A stretch of 64,000 nucleotides of DNA from assembly GCA_050729835.1 (NCBI GenBank), contig JBOHLS010000002.1, forward strand, positions 124,001 to 188,000, read 5' to 3'. This stretch comes from REEB95 sp050729835 (GTDB taxonomy: Bacteria > Pseudomonadota > Alphaproteobacteria > ATCC43930 > CGMCC-115725). This document shows, one piece after another, positions 23,886-35,447 of the stretch; within the stretch, counting starts at the first letter, position 1; the number at the start of each line of letters is the position of its first letter. Under the pieces are notes generated by a model. It made no database searches. It had not been told where the DNA came from and saw only the letters and a program-made list of their open reading frames with translations. A program made the translations under genes and the position numbers.

Positions 23886-24020
23886 GATATTTATGTGGTT
23901 TGATGGTTCAAGGCCAGTTCAAAACCAGCGGGCCTGCCAGCGTGTTGCGTCCGCGCCACAATCGCGCCGTCCACTACCCCATCGCGCTCGCTACAATGCC
24001 CGTCACGCCGGAGCCACCCG

Positions 24021-24875
24021 ATGACCGCCAGGAAGCCTCAGCCCGTTCGCCAAGCCAAGCGGCGTAGCCGCAGCCGTGCCCAGCCGCCGATCGAGCGGCT
24101 ACTGGCCATCATGGCGCGGTTGCGCGATCCGGCTTCGGGGTGCCCCTGGGACCGCAAACAGAGCTTCGCCACCATCGCGCCCTACACCATCGAGGAAGCC
24201 TACGAGGTCGCCGAGGCAGCCGAGCGCCGCGCTATGCCCGAGCTCAAGGAAGAGCTCGGTGATTTATTGCTCCAGGTGGCGTTCCACACCCGCATGGCCG
24301 AGGAAATCGGCGAATTCGATTTCGACGACGTGGCCGCGGCGATCGCCGACAAGATGGTACGGCGGCATCCGCACGTCTTCGGTCCGGCCCGGATCGGTTC
24401 GGCAGCCGCCCAGACGGTCGCCTGGGAGGACCAGAAAGCCCACGAACGCCGCGCCAAATCGGCCGCCCACGGCCGGCGCACGAGTGCGCTCGACGGTGTC
24501 GGCGTCGCGCTGCCGGCGCTGACCCGCGCCGTCAAGCTCCAGCGCCGCGCCGCGCGCATCGGCTTCGACTGGCCAGTGATCGCGCCGATCTACGACAAGA
24601 TCGCCGAGGAAATCGCTGAGCTTAAAGCCGAATCCGGCGACCGGACGCGCAGCGAGGACGAGCTTGGCGATCTGCTGTTTGCCGTAGTCAACCTGGCGCG
24701 GCGACTCGAGATCGACCCCGAACGGGCCTTGCGCGGCGCTTGCCGCAAGTTTGAGCGTCGCTTTCGCCGAATCGAGGAACGCCTTGCCGCCCGCGGCGTC
24801 GACTCGACTCACGCCGGCCTCGATGCCCTTGAGACCGAATGGCAGGCGATCAAGGCCGAAGAGCGCCGGCCATAG
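24021..24875 (+). CDS. mazG: Nucleoside triphosphate pyrophosphohydrolase MazG
   Basis: This 284-residue all-alpha NTP pyrophosphatase hydrolyses (d)NTPs to monophosphates, a cleaning and stress-modulating role. Two MazG modules are recognisable. The first has GCPWDRKQSFATIAPYTIEEAYEV and KEELGDLLLQVAFHTRMAEE with the metal-binding Glu/Asp residues. The second runs KIAEEIAELK ... SEDELGDLLFAVVNLARRL. The long basic N-terminal extension (about 25 residues) is common in alphaproteobacterial members. It converges with the minus-strand dehydrogenase across a 76-bp AT-rich spacer. mazG often lies near hfq-hflX in this class, as here. Confidence 0.93.
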   Translation: MTARKPQPVRQAKRRSRSRAQPPIERLLAIMARLRDPASGCPWDRKQSFATIAPYTIEEAYEVAEAAERRAMPELKEELGDLLLQVAFHTRMAEEIGEFDFDDVAAAIADKMVRRHPHVFGPARIGSAAAQTVAWEDQKAHERRAKSAAHGRRTSALDGVGVALPALTRAVKLQRRAARIGFDWPVIAPIYDKIAEEIAELKAESGDRTRSEDELGDLLFAVVNLARRLEIDPERALRGACRKFERRFRRIEERLAARGVDSTHAGLDALETEWQAIKAEERRP

Positions 24876-24951
24876 GTAATAAGACCTTTAATATCAAACC
24901 TATATAGAAAGTCTCTAAGATTTGTGCGGCGGTCGAAATCCGCTGCCGCTT

Positions 24952-25814
24952 CTAGGCTTCCATCAGCAGATTGATCAGGCTCGACGTGTCCCAACGGCCG
25001 CCGCCCCGCTCCTGGATGCGCTGATAGAACTGATCGACCAGCGCGGTCACCGGCAGGGCCGATTTATTGCGCCGAGCCTCGCCCAGGCAAATGCCGAGGT
25101 CCTTGCGCATCCAATCCACCGCGAAGCCGAAATCGAACTTGCCGTCGAGCATGGTGAGGGCGCGGTTGTCCATCTGCCAGGATTGCGCAGCGCCCTTGGA
25201 GATCGTCTCGACCACCTTCTTGCCATCGAGGCCGGCGCGGGCGGCAAAATTGAGGCCTTCGGCCAGTCCCTGAAGCAGGCCGGCAATGGCGATCTGGTTG
25301 ACCATCTTGGTCAGTTGGCCGCTACCGACCGACCCCATCAGGGTCACGGCGCGGCCGTAATGCGCCATCACCGGCTGGGTCTTGGCGAACGCCGCGTCGT
25401 CGCCGCCAACCATGATGGTGAGCTTGCCGTTCTGTGCACCGGCCTGACCGCCGGAGACCGGCGCGTCGAGAAAGCCGATGCCGCGCTCCTTGGCGAGCCG
25501 GTGGAGTTCGCGGGCGACCTCGGCCGACGCGGTGGTGTGGTCGGCGAAGATCGCGCCGTGTTGCATGCCGGCGAACGCGCCTTGCGGCCCGGTAACGACG
25601 GCGCGCAGATCGTCGTCGTTACCGACGCAGGCGAAGACGATCTCGGCCTCGGCCGCGGCTTCGGCCGGCGTCGGCCGCAACCCGCCGCCGTATTCCTTGA
25701 CCCAATCCTCGGCCCGCGACGTCGTCCGATTGAACACCGTTACCGCGTGACCGTTCTTGGCGATATGCCCCGCCATCGGATAGCCCATCACGCCCAGGCC
25801 GAGAAACGCCACCT

Positions 25815-25818
<4 letters not shown>
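24952..25818 (-). CDS. Beta-hydroxyacid dehydrogenase (3-hydroxyisobutyrate dehydrogenase family)
   Basis: This 288-residue NAD(P)-dependent oxidoreductase has the Rossmann motif VAFLGLGVMGYPMAGHIAKNGH at the N-terminus and FADHTTASAE. The substrate-binding signature is FLDAPVSGGQAGAQNGKLTIMVGG, with the catalytic Lys in GQLTKMVNQIAIAG (about residue 170). Members reduce or oxidise short beta-hydroxyacids such as 3-hydroxyisobutyrate, tartronate semialdehyde or glyoxylate/succinic semialdehyde. Its ATG (25816-25818) overlaps the hflX stop by four bases, so it is the last gene of the hfq-hflX transcript. The same long frame continues through hflX but that part is not coding. Confidence 0.9.
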
Positions 25819-27155
<1,337 letters not shown>

Positions 27156-27163
27156 GTTTCGCG

Positions 27164-27415
27164 TCAGGCTTCTTCCGCCTCTTTGTCGGGCTCAAACAAC
27201 TGGATCGGCTGCGCCGGCATCACGGTCGAGATAGCGTGCTTGTAGACGAGCTGCGAATGCGCGTCGCGCCGCAGCAGCACACAGAAATTGTCGAACCAGG
27301 TGATGATGCCTTGCAGCTTGACGCCGTTGACCAGGAACACCGTGACCGGCGTCTTGTTCTTGCGCACGTTGTTGAGAAAGACGTCTTGAACGTTTTGCGA
27401 TTTTTCCGACGACAT
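27164..27415 (-). CDS. hfq: RNA chaperone Hfq
   Basis: This 83-residue Sm-like protein mediates small-RNA/mRNA pairing. The Sm1 motif is in QDVFLNNVRKNKTPVTVFLVNGVKLQGIITWFDNFCVLL, and the Sm2 motif reads YKHAISTVMP. A short acidic tail follows. The ATG at 27413-27415 sits behind AAGAAGGGAAAG, a strong ribosome binding site, and is preferred over the upstream in-frame ATG at 27460. The 120-bp gap before it probably carries its own promoter. Confidence 0.97.
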   Translation of the reverse strand: MSSEKSQNVQDVFLNNVRKNKTPVTVFLVNGVKLQGIITWFDNFCVLLRRDAHSQLVYKHAISTVMPAQPIQLFEPDKEAEEA

Positions 27416-27535
27416 GGGGCTTTCCCTTCTTTCATTTCTGTCGGAGCCGATTGGCGGCATTCGCCGTGTGGCTCGGGCGCCGGGCGGCCGTTCGTGCTCG
27501 CCCCATTGATAACAGACCCCGGCCGGGATGGGAAT

Positions 27536-28186
27536 TCACATGGCGCCGAGATGCCGGGCGAAGCTGCCGCAGTCGGGAAATCGCATGTCGGGCGGGAACT
27601 TAGCGAGCTCGGCGGGATTCGAATGGGGCTCACCCAGGAGCACGCCGGTGAGGCCCGCCTGGTGCGCGCTCTGCATGTCGAGCGCGGTGTCGCCGACGTA
27701 CCAGACGCTGCGGCCGGGCGCGATGCCGCTGCCTTCGAGCGCAACCCCGAAGGCAGCCGGATCGGGCTTGTCGGCGCGCGCGTCGCCGGCTCCAACCAAG
27801 CGCCGGAAATAACGGTCCAAGCTGATATGCGCCGCTTCGGTCCGCAGCGAGGCGCCGGTCTTGTTGCTGACAACGGCGAGGTAGTAGCCGGCACCGTATA
27901 GCGAAGCGAGCATCGACCCGGCGCCGGGCAGCGCCGCCAGGCGCTCGAGATGGATGGCGGCATAGCTGTCGAGATAGATTTGCCGCGCCTCTTCCCAGCG
28001 CGCGCCGAACAGCTCAGGAAAACTGTGCTTCAGACTGCGGGCGACGCGCGCCTTGGTCTCGGCCAGGGTCCACGGTGCGTGCCCCATGCGTTCGAGCGTC
28101 CCGACCAGCGCCTCGTGGATGGTCTCCCAGGTATCGACCAGCGTATTGTCCCAGTCGAAGATTATCGCGCGCGGCTTCGCCGTCAC
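27536..28186 (-). CDS. HAD-superfamily phosphatase
   Basis: This 216-residue hydrolase is of the phosphoglycolate phosphatase-like group. Motif I is IIFDWDNTLVDTWE (nucleophile Asp about 11), motif II VVSNKTGASL, motif III Lys in ADKPDPAAF, and motif IV VWYVGDTALDMQ. The helical cap lies between about residues 20 and 85. The substrate is not predictable. The ATG overlaps the stop of the aminotransferase gene upstream (28183-28186), so the two are translated together. Confidence 0.88.
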   Translation of the reverse strand: MTAKPRAIIFDWDNTLVDTWETIHEALVGTLERMGHAPWTLAETKARVARSLKHSFPELFGARWEEARQIYLDSYAAIHLERLAALPGAGSMLASLYGAGYYLAVVSNKTGASLRTEAAHISLDRYFRRLVGAGDARADKPDPAAFGVALEGSGIAPGRSVWYVGDTALDMQSAHQAGLTGVLLGEPHSNPAELAKFPPDMRFPDCGSFARHLGAM

Positions 28187-29043
28187 CGCACCACGCCCTT
28201 GAGCGCGAAATCGGTATAGAGCGCGCGCAGGCGGCGGACGAATTCGCCCGGCCTCCCCTCGCCCACCGTCGCGTCGTCGATGCGAACGATCGGCACGATG
28301 AAATTGGTCGTGCTGGAGAGGAACGCTTCGCGTGCCGCCTTGGCTTCGGCGACGCTGAACGGTCTTTCGTACACAGTCAGGCCAGCCTCGCGCGCCACCT
28401 TGAGCACGCCGAGCCGCGTGACGCCGTTGAGGATCGTCTGGTCGGCTTGGCGCGTGACGATCTCGTCTTTGGTGGTAACGATCCAGGCGTTGCTCGACGT
28501 GCCTTCGGTGACATTGCCGTCGCGATCAACCTGCCACGCCTCGTAGGCGCCGACCTCGCGGGCGTGCTGCTTGCCGAGCGCATTGGGCAACAAAGCGACC
28601 GACTTGATGTCGGGCCGCGCCCAGCGGATGTCGGGCACGGTGACAACCCGCACGCCGCGCTCCATGATCTTCGGATCGAGCGGGCGCTGCGCGCTCGCGG
28701 TCATGATCAGGCTCGGTCGCGCGCCCGGCGGGAACGCGAACTCGCGCGGCGCCGCGCCGCGGGTGATCTGGATGTAGATGATGCCGTCGACGACGCGATT
28801 GCGCCGCACGGTCTCGCGCATCACCGCGATCAGCGCCGGGTCGGACATCGGCGGCGCGATGCGCAATTCGCCAAGCGAGCGATGCAGGCGCGTCAAGTGT
28901 GCCGCCTCGTCGACGAAGCTGCCGCCTCTGACCGCGATGACCTCGTAGACGCCGTCGGCGAATTGGAAGCCGCGATCCTCGATGTGGACGAAGGCTTCGC
29001 GGTGCGGAAGATAGCGGCCATTGACATAGGCGATGCGCGACAT
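28183..29043 (-). CDS. dat: D-amino acid aminotransferase
   Basis: This 286-residue fold-type IV PLP enzyme starts at the ATG 29041-29043 (MSRIAYVNGRYLPHREA). The frame could be extended 11 codons upstream, but that part looks unlike the family. Signatures are VHIEDRGFQFADGVYEV, the PLP-Lys region SVALLPNALGKQHA, and the cofactor-binding EGTSSNAWI followed by ILNGVTRLGVL. The family interconverts D-amino acids (D-Ala, D-Glu) and keto acids, and the GFQFADGVYE motif favours D-amino acid over branched-chain specificity. It lies 29 bases downstream of ntrX in a position where many relatives carry trkA. Confidence 0.88.
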   Translation of the reverse strand: MSRIAYVNGRYLPHREAFVHIEDRGFQFADGVYEVIAVRGGSFVDEAAHLTRLHRSLGELRIAPPMSDPALIAVMRETVRRNRVVDGIIYIQITRGAAPREFAFPPGARPSLIMTASAQRPLDPKIMERGVRVVTVPDIRWARPDIKSVALLPNALGKQHAREVGAYEAWQVDRDGNVTEGTSSNAWIVTTKDEIVTRQADQTILNGVTRLGVLKVAREAGLTVYERPFSVAEAKAAREAFLSSTTNFIVPIVRIDDATVGEGRPGEFVRRLRALYTDFALKGVVR

Positions 29044-29072
29044 GGCGAGGTTCCGGCGATCTGGTGAGGCGA

Positions 29073-30494
29073 TCAAGCGTCGAGCTTTTGCACGCGCTCG
29101 CCGTTGGCGCCGTTGCCGTTGCCGCCGACGCCCAGCGACTTGAGCTTGCGATGTAGCGCCGAGCGCTCCATGCCGACGAACGCCGCGGTGCGCGAGATGT
29201 TACCGCCGAAGCGCGTGACCTGGGCCATCAGGTACTCGCGCTCGAACATCTCGCGCGCATCGCGCAGCGGCAGGCCCATGAGCTCGCCGCCTTTGTCCCA
29301 CTTGACCACCGCCGGCGCGAGCGTGGTGATCTCGGGCGGCAGATTGTCGGCGCGGATCGGCTCGCGCGCGTCGCCCGGTGTCATGATCAGCACCCAGTCG
29401 ATCGCATTGCGCAGCTGACGCACGTTGCCCGGCCATTCATAGGCCTGGAGCGCCGCCATCGCGTCCTCGCCGAAGACCCGCGGCGGCACGCGGGCAGCCT
29501 CGGCCGCACGCACCATCAGGTGCCGCACCAGATCGGGAATGTCCTCGGCGCGCTCGTGCAGCGGCGGGACGATCAGCGGCACCACCGCGAGGCGATAGTA
29601 AAGGTCCTCGCGAAAGCGGCCGGTGGCGATGTCGCTCGGCAGGTCGCGGTTGGTCGAGGCGATGACGCGCACGTCGACTTTGACCCGACCGCCGCCGACG
29701 CGCTCGAAGGTCTGCTCCTGCAGCGCACGGACGATCTTGCCCTGAGTCTCCAAGGGCATGTCGGCGATCTCGTCGAGGAACAGCGTGCCGCCATGCGCCT
29801 CCTCGAAGGTGCCGACCTTGCGCGGGCTGCCGTCGCCGTCGGCGCCCGGCTCGGCGCCGAACAGCTCGCTCTCGAAACGCTCCGGCCGCATCGTCGCGCA
29901 GCTCAGCGTCACAAGCGGGCCGCGCGCGCGCTTGGAATGGGCGTGCAGCAGCCGCGCGACCACGTCCTTACCCGTGCCCGGCGCGCCGGTGATCAGCACG
30001 CGGCTGTTGGTGGCGGCGACGCGGTCGATCTGCTGCCGGAGATGCGAGATCACGTGCGAGCGGCCGACCAACTCGTCGTCGGCGCCGGCGCGCTGCTTCA
30101 GCGCCTCGTTCTCGCGCCGCAGCCGGCTGGCTTCGATCGCGCGATCGATGATGTGCAGCAGCCGATCCGCCTTGAACGGCTTCTCGATGAAGTCGTAAGC
30201 CCCGACCTTGATCGCGGCGACCGCGGTCTCGATGGTGCCGTGCCCGGAAATCATCACCACCGGCAGCGTCGGCCATTCGCGCCGGACCGTCTTGAGAATC
30301 TCGATGCCGTCAAGCTCGCTGCCCTGGAGCCAGATGTCGAGAACCACCAGCGTCGGGCGGCGCGTGCGGATCACCGTCAGCGCCTCGGTGCTAGTGCCGG
30401 CCTCGCGGGTCTCGTAGCCTTCGTCGCTGAGGATGCCGCAGATCAGCGCCCGGATGTCGGCCTCGTCGTCGACGACCAGAATGTCATGCGCCAT
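29073..30494 (-). CDS. ntrX: Response regulator NtrX, lacking GAFTGA
   Basis: This 473-residue NtrC-family regulator is the partner of NtrY. The receiver is DILVVDDEADIRALICGIL with acceptor Asp in LVVLDIWLQGSELDGIEIL. The AAA+ domain has Walker A ITGAPGTGKDVVARLL and Walker B GGTLFLDEIADMP, and a Fis-type helix-turn-helix ends it (NISRTAAFVGMERSALHRKLKSLGV). Between LFGAEPG and FEEAHGG the sequence reads ADGDGSPRKVGT, so the GAFTGA loop that contacts sigma-54 is missing. ATG 30492-30494 is chosen over an upstream in-frame start inside ntrY. It overlaps the ntrY end by 11 bases. Confidence 0.94.
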   Translation of the reverse strand: MAHDILVVDDEADIRALICGILSDEGYETREAGTSTEALTVIRTRRPTLVVLDIWLQGSELDGIEILKTVRREWPTLPVVMISGHGTIETAVAAIKVGAYDFIEKPFKADRLLHIIDRAIEASRLRRENEALKQRAGADDELVGRSHVISHLRQQIDRVAATNSRVLITGAPGTGKDVVARLLHAHSKRARGPLVTLSCATMRPERFESELFGAEPGADGDGSPRKVGTFEEAHGGTLFLDEIADMPLETQGKIVRALQEQTFERVGGGRVKVDVRVIASTNRDLPSDIATGRFREDLYYRLAVVPLIVPPLHERAEDIPDLVRHLMVRAAEAARVPPRVFGEDAMAALQAYEWPGNVRQLRNAIDWVLIMTPGDAREPIRADNLPPEITTLAPAVVKWDKGGELMGLPLRDAREMFEREYLMAQVTRFGGNISRTAAFVGMERSALHRKLKSLGVGGNGNGANGERVQKLDA

Positions 30495-32712
30495 GTGTGC
30501 CCTCCCGCTTGACGCGCTCGGTCTCGCTCGCCTCGGCGACGCGCGCATCGCCACGCACGAACAGCAAGGTCACGCGCGCGCCGCCGCCGCCGCAATCCTC
30601 GAGGCGCAGTTCGCCGCCGTGGTCTTCCATGATCTTCTTGACGATCGCCAGGCCCAGGCCGGTGCCGCCGGCCCGTGTGGTGACATAGGGCTCGGTCAGC
30701 CGGTCACGCTCCTGATGCGGCAAGCCGACGCCGTTGTCCTCGACCACGACAGTGACGGCGCCGTCGGCGTCGGTCATGCGGATGAGGACATGGCCCGGCG
30801 CCGCGCCCGCGGCGCGCGCCTGGATCGCCTCGGCGGCGTTCTTAAGAATGTTGACCAGCGCCTGGCTGACCTGGCGGCCATCGCAATAGAGCCGCACCGG
30901 CTGGGGCGGCAGGTCGAGATCGAAGCGGATGTCGGGGCTGGCGGTGCGTTGCAGGAAGGCGGCGCGGCGGACCAGCTCGGTCAGATCCTCGTCGCGCAGC
31001 ACCGGCGCCGGCATGCGCGCGAACGACGAAAACTCGTCGACCATGCGGCCGATGTCGCCGACATGGCGGATGATGGTGTCGGTGCAGATCACGAAGGTGT
31101 CGGGATCGGTGCGGATTTCGGCGGCGTATTTGCGCTTCAGCCGCTCGGCGGACAGCTGGATCGGCGTCAGCGGGTTCTTGATCTCGTGGGCGATGCGGCG
31201 CGCGACGTCCGACCACGCCGCCTTGCGCTGGGCCGCGATTAGGCTAGTGACGTCGTCGAAGGTGACGACGTAGCCCTTGATCTCGCCGTCGATGCGCTCG
31301 GCGGCGATGCGCACCAGCAGCGCCGCCATGTGGCCGTCGCGCGTCAGCTGGATCTGCGATTGCGCCAGGCGCTCGGGCCGGCGGCCCACCTCGTCGAGCA
31401 GGCCGGCCATCTCGGGCACCGAATCCGCAAGGTCCTGGCCGATCATCTGGTCGATGTCGACGCCCAGCAGAACCGAGGCGGAGCGGTTCGGCAGATTGAT
31501 GCGCGCGTGCTGGTCGAGGCCGATGACGCCGGCCGAGACGCCCGACAGCACCGCCTCGGTGAACCGCCGGCGTTGGTCGAGTTGCCGGTTGGCTTCGATG
31601 AGCTCGCTCTGCTGACTTTCGAGCTGATGCGTCATCCGGTTGAAGGCGCGGAACAGCGAGCCGAATTCCTCATCGCCCATGCCGATCGGCACGCGCGCCG
31701 TGAGATCGCCGCCGCGCACGCGCTCGGCAGCGGCGATGAGCGAGCTCATCGGCCGCGCCAAGCGCTGGGCGAAGGTCAGCCCGACCCACACCGCGCCGGT
31801 CAGCAACAGGATGCCGACGGCGAAGAAGACCATGGTGAAGGCGATCTGATATTCCGAGCGTTCGCCTTCGAGCTTCTCGTACTGCGCGACCGCGCTCTGG
31901 GTCCGCGTCATGTGCGCCAGTACGGTCGGGTCGATGTAGCGCCCGACGTAAAGATAGACGTCGCCGAAACGGCTGAGGCGGATGAGCGCGCGCACACGGT
32001 CGTCGTTGTCGCTGGTCAGCACCGCGACGTCGCCCGAGCGCGCCTGGCGCAGCGCCCAGACCGGAACCGGCTGCAGCTCGAGCGAGAAGCTCAGCGCGGT
32101 GCGCGCCAGGACGTGACCTTCGCCGTCGAAGACCACCGCCTCGTTGAGCGAGCGCAAAGCCGCCTGGGCGTTGACCACTTGGTTGAGGCGATCGGGGTTG
32201 ACGCTGAGCAGCGCCGCCTCGCGATTGAGGTCGTTCGCCATACTGACGACGTCGGCGCGAATTGCCTGCTGGTGCTCGTGCAGATAGGCTTCGGCAACGA
32301 CCAGCGATTCCTGCAGCGCGGTGCGGACGCGCTCGCTGAACCAGGCCTGCACGCCGAAGCTGAACAGCAGATAGGAGAAGATGGCGACGATGATGGTCGG
32401 GATCACCGCCACCAGGCTGAACAGTACGACCAGGCGGATGTGCAGGCGCGAGCCGGCCAGGCCGCGGCGGCGCTCGGCCCAGACCTGGACCAGCCGCCAG
32501 GTCACCACCGCGACCAGAGGCAGCACCAGCACCAGGTTGACGATGAGGATGAGTTGATCGAGATGCGGCTGCGCGTCGAACGGTGGGATGCCGCGCATCG
32601 CCGCGAAGGTCGCGATCGCGGACAGCACCGCGGCAATAGCCAGCGCCACCGCCAGCTTGCGCGGCAAACGCATCCGCCGTGCCCACAACATCAATTCGCG
32701 AGAAACGCTCAT
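30484..32712 (-). CDS. ntrY: Membrane sensor histidine kinase NtrY
   Basis: From ATG 32710-32712 this is a 742-residue kinase. It has an N-terminal membrane region with several helices (about 18-120), a periplasmic sensor part, a further membrane helix (about 290-315) and a HAMP domain with RLARPMSSLIAAAERVRGGDLTAR. A PAS-like domain (SAGVIGLDQHARINLPNRSA) follows, then the H-box WSDVARRIAHEIKNPLTPIQ and an ATPase domain (VVEDNGVGLP, GGTGLGLAIVKKIMEDHGG). A GTG at 32787 would add 25 residues with no signal features, so I prefer the shorter form. NtrY and NtrX respond to nitrogen and redox status in alphaproteobacteria. Confidence 0.93.
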   Translation of the reverse strand: MSVSRELMLWARRMRLPRKLAVALAIAAVLSAIATFAAMRGIPPFDAQPHLDQLILIVNLVLVLPLVAVVTWRLVQVWAERRRGLAGSRLHIRLVVLFSLVAVIPTIIVAIFSYLLFSFGVQAWFSERVRTALQESLVVAEAYLHEHQQAIRADVVSMANDLNREAALLSVNPDRLNQVVNAQAALRSLNEAVVFDGEGHVLARTALSFSLELQPVPVWALRQARSGDVAVLTSDNDDRVRALIRLSRFGDVYLYVGRYIDPTVLAHMTRTQSAVAQYEKLEGERSEYQIAFTMVFFAVGILLLTGAVWVGLTFAQRLARPMSSLIAAAERVRGGDLTARVPIGMGDEEFGSLFRAFNRMTHQLESQQSELIEANRQLDQRRRFTEAVLSGVSAGVIGLDQHARINLPNRSASVLLGVDIDQMIGQDLADSVPEMAGLLDEVGRRPERLAQSQIQLTRDGHMAALLVRIAAERIDGEIKGYVVTFDDVTSLIAAQRKAAWSDVARRIAHEIKNPLTPIQLSAERLKRKYAAEIRTDPDTFVICTDTIIRHVGDIGRMVDEFSSFARMPAPVLRDEDLTELVRRAAFLQRTASPDIRFDLDLPPQPVRLYCDGRQVSQALVNILKNAAEAIQARAAGAAPGHVLIRMTDADGAVTVVVEDNGVGLPHQERDRLTEPYVTTRAGGTGLGLAIVKKIMEDHGGELRLEDCGGGGARVTLLFVRGDARVAEASETERVKREGTHGA

Positions 32713-32803
32713 CCGCCCCGTTTGGCCCGCCCACGGCCCGCCAGCCCAGCGTTGCATCCGGGCCACGGCGTTGCCTCCGAGCAACACCCTAACTCAAGCC
32801 CTT

Positions 32804-32820
32804 AATAATGCGCCATTATT
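32804..32820. promoter_or_regulatory. AT-rich dyad upstream of ntrY
   Basis: AATAAT and ATTATT are perfect complements around a five-base GC core (AATAATGCGCCATTATT) in the 160-bp gap between ntrC and the preferred ntrY start. This suggests a separate promoter or operator for ntrYX. No sigma-54 GG/GC signature is evident. Confidence 0.35.
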
Positions 32821-32874
32821 TTATGAAAGCCGGCGGCCAAAGCCGCTGATCTGGCTATCGGAGAGGCCCGGGCC

Positions 32875-34325
<1,451 letters not shown>

Positions 34326-34329
<4 letters not shown>

Positions 34330-35447
34330 GGCGCCGGCCCGTCCGGCGTCTCGCGCGACACCGGCAGATAGACCCGGAACACGGTGCGGCGCGGCTCGCT
34401 GTCGAATTCGATGACGCCGCCGTGGTCGCCGATCACCTTGGCGACCAGCGCCAGGCCGAGGCCGTTGCCGTTGTGCTTGGTCGAGACGAAAGGATCGAAG
34501 AGATGCGACCGCAGATCGTCGGGGATGCCGCCGCCATTGTCGGTGATCGAGACGACCAGGGGCAGATGCACGCGGCTGTCGGAGCCGGCGACGGCCAGCC
34601 GCACGCCGTGCTTATAGGCCGTCCTGAGCTCGATCTCGCCGCCTTGCGCCGGCACCGCCTCGGCCGCGTTCTTCACCAGGTTCATGAACACCTGGATCAG
34701 CAGGTCGCGATTGCCGTGCACGAAAGGCAGCGACGGGTCGTAGATCTCGGTGATCTGGGCGTGGCGGGCAAAGCCGGATTGCGCCGCCTTGCGCACGCGC
34801 CCCATCACCTCGTGGATGTTGACCGCCGCGCGCTCGAGCGGCCGGCTGTCGGAGAACACATCCATGCGATCAACCAGTGCGCAAATCCGGTCGGTCTCGT
34901 CGCAAATCAGCCGCGTCAGCTCGCGATCCGCCGGACTGACGTTCGGCTCGAGCAGCTGCGCCGCGCCGCGGATGCCCGAAAGCGGGTTCTTGACCTCGTG
35001 CGCCAGCATCGACGCCATCGCCGTCACCGAGCGCGCGGCGTTGCGGTGCGTGAGCTGGCGGTCGATCTTGTTGGCGATCGAGCGCTCCTGGAAGGTCAAC
35101 AACACGCGGTCATGCGCCTCCGACAGCGGCGCCGCCTGGATATCGACGAAGCGCGTCGGCAATCGCGGCGTCTCGAGCGTGACGCCGTATTCCGAAACAC
35201 TGTGGCCGGTTTCGCGCACGCTGGCGATCAGCGCGAACAGTGGCCCGTCCTGCGGCAGCATGTCGCCGAGCGTGCTGCCGATCAGCGTCGACGCGCCGGT
35301 GTCGAAGAGCTGCTCCGCCGCGGCGTTGACGAAGCAAATGCGGTCGTCGGCGTCGATCACCACCAGCGGCTCCGGCAGCGCCGTGAGGATTTGCGTCGGA
35401 TCGGGCGGCGGGGCGCCAAGCTTGCGGGCAAGGCTGCGCAGCGCCAT
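34326..35447 (-). CDS. ntrB: Nitrogen regulation histidine kinase NtrB
   Basis: This 373-residue soluble kinase has a PAS domain (ALPEPLVVIDADDRICFVNAAAEQLFDTGAS) and the H-box in MASMLAHEVKNPLSGIRGAAQLL (His about 142). The ATPase domain has N-box VNLVKNAAEAVP, G1 ITDNGGGIPDDL and G2 GNGLGLALVAKVIGDHGG. PII protein normally controls its kinase/phosphatase balance. There is no membrane segment. The ATG is immediately adjacent to the dusB stop, consistent with the dusB-ntrB-ntrC operon found in many proteobacteria. Confidence 0.96.
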
